Shown: positions 43,303 through 43,763 of the stretch, piece after piece
Layout of the letters: the number at the start of each line of letters is the position of its first letter
Position numbering within the stretch: the first letter of the stretch is position 1
Assembly: GCA_019359495.1 (NCBI GenBank)
Contig: JAHHHF010000009.1
Span: 1 to 43,763 of the forward strand
Length of the DNA: 43,763 nt
Origin: Goleter apudmare HA4340-LM2
Lineage (GTDB): Bacteria > Cyanobacteriota > Cyanobacteriia > Cyanobacteriales > Nostocaceae
Direction: 5' to 3'
The notes under the pieces: generated by a model
What the model was told of the DNA's origin: nothing
Database searches by the model: none
What the model saw: the letters and a program-made list of their open reading frames with translations, nothing else
Position numbers and translations under genes: made by a program

Positions 43303-43373
43303 GACTCATATGTGTCCTCTTTAAAGAGCCTCTATTACTAAAGCTCTCACATCCATAGCTTATATATCAATCA

Positions 43374-43405
43374 GCCCTCTCGTTATTCGTGAGGGCTTTT
43401 GCTTT
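43374..43405 (+). terminator. Terminator-like hairpin
   Basis: GCCCTC ... GAGGGC stem followed by TTTTGCTTT, in the gap left of the TnpB gene. It could end a rightward transcript from the 43.2-kb region or be part of the transposon's end. Confidence 0.6.
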
Positions 43406-43422
43406 ATGATTGATACTCACCA

Positions 43423-43435
43423 CCGCATTATGCGG
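43423..43435. repeat. Hairpin at the TnpB right end
   Basis: CCGCATTATGCGG (extended CC/GG on both sides) lies just after the TnpB stop on the minus strand. IS200/IS605 elements have such a subterminal stem that their transposase recognises; here it probably marks the right end of the element. Confidence 0.55.
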
Positions 43436-43445
43436 ATGGGGATTC

Positions 43446-43763
43446 TTAAGAAATCCAGAACCGGATTCTTAAAGGCGCTATCAAATCGCCGCTACTGATT
43501 CTGCTTAAGTCTAGCCCAAGCTTCACCGCTACTTTTCTTAAAATATTTGCTGCGCCGTTGCAGTCAGCATTTATTTTTGTACCATTTGCACAAGCGTACA
43601 AACCACGCTTAACTCGCTTACCAGACTCTTGCCACCCTTCAGGTTTTTCACCGAACGTAGGTAGCAAATCAGAGTCTAAAAAACTCGCCTTGCTGGTGTA
43701 ACTTTCTTCAGTTTCCTCAAACCTTAAACCGTATTGTTGACAGAGTTGAGCGATTCTATCTTT
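43446..43763 (-). CDS. tnpB: TnpB (IS200/IS605 OrfB), C-terminal part, runs off the window
   Basis: The minus-strand frame is open to the window edge; 105 residues are visible (from KDRIAQLCQQYGL to IRFWIS). It includes EESYTSKASFLD, the RuvC-II-to-III linking region, and KRGLYACANGTKINADCNGAANILRKV with the RuvC-III Asp. TnpB proteins are RNA-guided nucleases using a guide RNA from the element's right end. This branch lacks the usual CxxC zinc-finger cysteines: the region between EESYTSK and GLYAC has none. Any ATG seen inside the window is internal. Confidence 0.85.
   Translation of the reverse strand, partial: KDRIAQLCQQYGLRFEETEESYTSKASFLDSDLLPTFGEKPEGWQESGKRVKRGLYACANGTKINADCNGAANILRKVAVKLGLDLSRISSGDLIAPLRIRFWIS

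Overview
The window comes from a filamentous, heterocyst-forming cyanobacterium (Nostoc/Anabaena/Nodularia-like). Supporting signs are: many GCGATCGC (HIP1) palindromes; heptanucleotide short tandem repeats (STRR types such as TCATTGG, TTATTTG, CAAAGGA and GCGGAGG) in the gaps between genes; several MITE families; and genes that mark nitrogen-fixing Nostocales, namely patB/cnfR, fdxB, a cox2-type oxidase and a nitrogenase-associated ArsC-like protein. No rRNA, tRNA or CRISPR array was seen.

Layout. 0.4-6 kb: a Tat-exported PhoD-like phosphatase; a cold-type RNA-binding protein followed by rpsU; a decayed IS5-family transposase with three repeat elements inserted in it; and a TIGR02587/TIGR02588 membrane pair, all on the minus strand. 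5.9-7.2 kb: AT-rich gap. 7.2-18.5 kb: an extended hydrogenase-maturation cluster on the plus strand: TPR-like protein, two small membrane proteins, a NifU-C/Rieske fusion, an NHL-repeat protein, then hypF, hypC, hypD, a tautomerase, a VOC protein, hypE, hypA and hypB. No hydrogenase structural genes are present. 18.7-19.7 kb: a PAP/fibrillin gene and a broken DUF5615-like gene.

19.8-28.8 kb: a diazotrophy/micro-oxic island. patB/cnfR is divergent from fdxB across about 1 kb; next come coxB-coxA-coxC (A2-type haem-copper oxidase), a helical protein, a cysteine-dioxygenase-like cupin and a nitrogenase-associated protein with a His-rich tail. Together with the hyp cluster this groups genes that work under the low-oxygen conditions of the heterocyst: NiFe-centre assembly, electron supply to nitrogenase, its transcriptional control, and O2 removal.

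29-33.6 kb: a toxin-antitoxin remnant between two nearly identical copies of a gene 3' end, a luciferase-like monooxygenase operon, and a three-gene operon of unknown function. 34.5-37.6 kb: cysteine synthase, a Pepco-domain protein next to a gutted caspase gene (relic of a conflict/cell-death module), a broken small gene, and a secreted SH3/peptidoglycan-binding protein. 37.7-43.8 kb: wecB, a membrane protein, a PilT2-like ATPase with a KaiB-domain fusion protein downstream, and a repeat-rich end with the C-terminal part of a TnpB gene.

The strongest points are the linkage of hyp with patB-fdxB-cox2, the Pepco-caspase relic, the duplication ending at a HIP1 site, the nested mobile elements, and tandem repeats that form gene starts and ends (hypD, coxB, coxA). 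Functional calls rest on motif reading and family memory; no database search was possible.
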